NCBI GenBank assembly: GCA_035531075.1 | Contig: DATKTO010000038.1 | Location: 1-64,000, forward strand | Source: 39-52-133 sp035531075 | Lineage (GTDB): Bacteria; Pseudomonadota; Gammaproteobacteria; Burkholderiales; Gallionellaceae | Direction: 5' to 3' | DNA: 64,000 bases | In this document: piece by piece, positions 63,832 through 64,000 of the stretch | Numbering within the stretch: position 1 is the first letter of the stretch | How the letters are laid out: the number at the start of each line of letters is the position of its first letter | Program-made: the position numbers and the translations under genes | The notes under the pieces: model-generated | Told to the model about the DNA's origin: nothing | Seen by the model: only the letters and a program-made list of their open reading frames with translations | The model's database searches: none

Positions 63832-64000
63832 TCACAGCTCTCGCACCTTCAAAAGACACTCAGCCATCTGGAAATCAAGCAAAGTGTCGATGTCTATCGC
63901 CCTTTCCGTCGGAACATGCACCGACCTCACCCGCCCCTCAAAAAGAGCGTTATGGGACATGACAAACTCCGGCCTGGCCACATACGCAACGGTAGCCATA
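63832..64000 (-). CDS. ptmB: CMP-nonulosonate synthetase-like cytidylyltransferase (PtmB/NeuA type, copy 2; 3' end only)
   Basis: Only the last 55 codons are in the window; the 5' part lies beyond the right edge. The visible protein (MATVAYVARPEFVMSHNALF, then VPTERAIDIDTLLDFQMAEC) matches the C-terminus of the copy at 59,892 almost residue for residue, ending KVREL and TGA. It shows that the cassette order synthetase - acyltransferase - SDR is repeated. Confidence 0.85.
   Translation of the reverse strand, partial: MATVAYVARPEFVMSHNALFEGRVRSVHVPTERAIDIDTLLDFQMAECLLKVREL

Overview
The window looks like chromosome from a sulfur-oxidising chemolithotrophic betaproteobacterium, of the kind found in the Gallionellaceae, Sulfuricellaceae or Thiobacillaceae. 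The evidence is the APS-reductase/ATP-sulfurylase block with the membrane anchor AprM, a cytoplasmic SoeABC sulfite dehydrogenase, a TusA-DsrE2 sulfur-carrier pair, and overall protein style. No rRNA, tRNA, CRISPR, transposase or phage gene was seen.

Region 1 (1-8,172) is sulfur oxidation. On the minus strand sat is followed by a short aprB-like remnant and then aprM, which runs off the left edge (aprBA would be expected beyond it). Divergently on the plus strand are soeA-soeB-soeC and then tusA-dsrE2. TusA/DsrE2 carry sulfane sulfur, SoeABC oxidises sulfite directly, and Apr plus Sat oxidise sulfite through APS with ATP formation. Three copies of a CCC-N4-GGGTT palindrome lie in the two control regions and suggest a shared regulator.

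Region 2 (8,251-17,530) holds a PfkB kinase, then a minus-strand operon: a lipoprotein with an IgGFc-binding-type domain and a histidine-rich tail, a TPR plus beta-barrel protein of Slam architecture, and a secreted FecR-domain protein. A textbook cyclic-di-GMP-I (GEMM) riboswitch precedes it. This looks like a c-di-GMP-controlled surface-lipoprotein display system and is the most attractive candidate for an undescribed system. An MHS-type transporter, a fructosamine-kinase-like protein and ApaH follow.

Region 3 (17,536-64,000) is one very large surface-polysaccharide locus, mostly on the minus strand. It contains msbA, an O-antigen-ligase-like protein, many glycosyltransferases, a WecA/WbpL-type initiating transferase, a CapD/WbpM-type dehydratase, a MazEF-like toxin-antitoxin pair, and a Wzz chain-length regulator carrying an 18-copy hexanucleotide repeat. 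Next come a UDP-ManNAcA block (wecB, wecC) with asnB, a heparinase-family protein and a bi-domain oxidoreductase; a putative polymerase; a CDP-6-deoxyhexose block (rfbF, rfbG, RmlC-like cupin, SDR); and a Wzx flippase.

The right end (55.5-64 kb) holds two diverged copies of a cassette resembling Campylobacter ptmA/ptmB (legionaminic-acid-type CMP-sugar genes). Each copy has a CMP-sugar synthetase, a hexapeptide acyltransferase, a PtmA-like SDR and an unclassified transferase-like protein. The copies meet at a recombination scar near 61.6 kb, where one transferase-like gene has lost its 3' end and a Gfo/Idh oxidoreductase gene has lost its 5' end. AT-rich stretches (about 21.3-26.3, 45-49 and 52.4-58.5 kb) fit repeated acquisition of polysaccharide genes.
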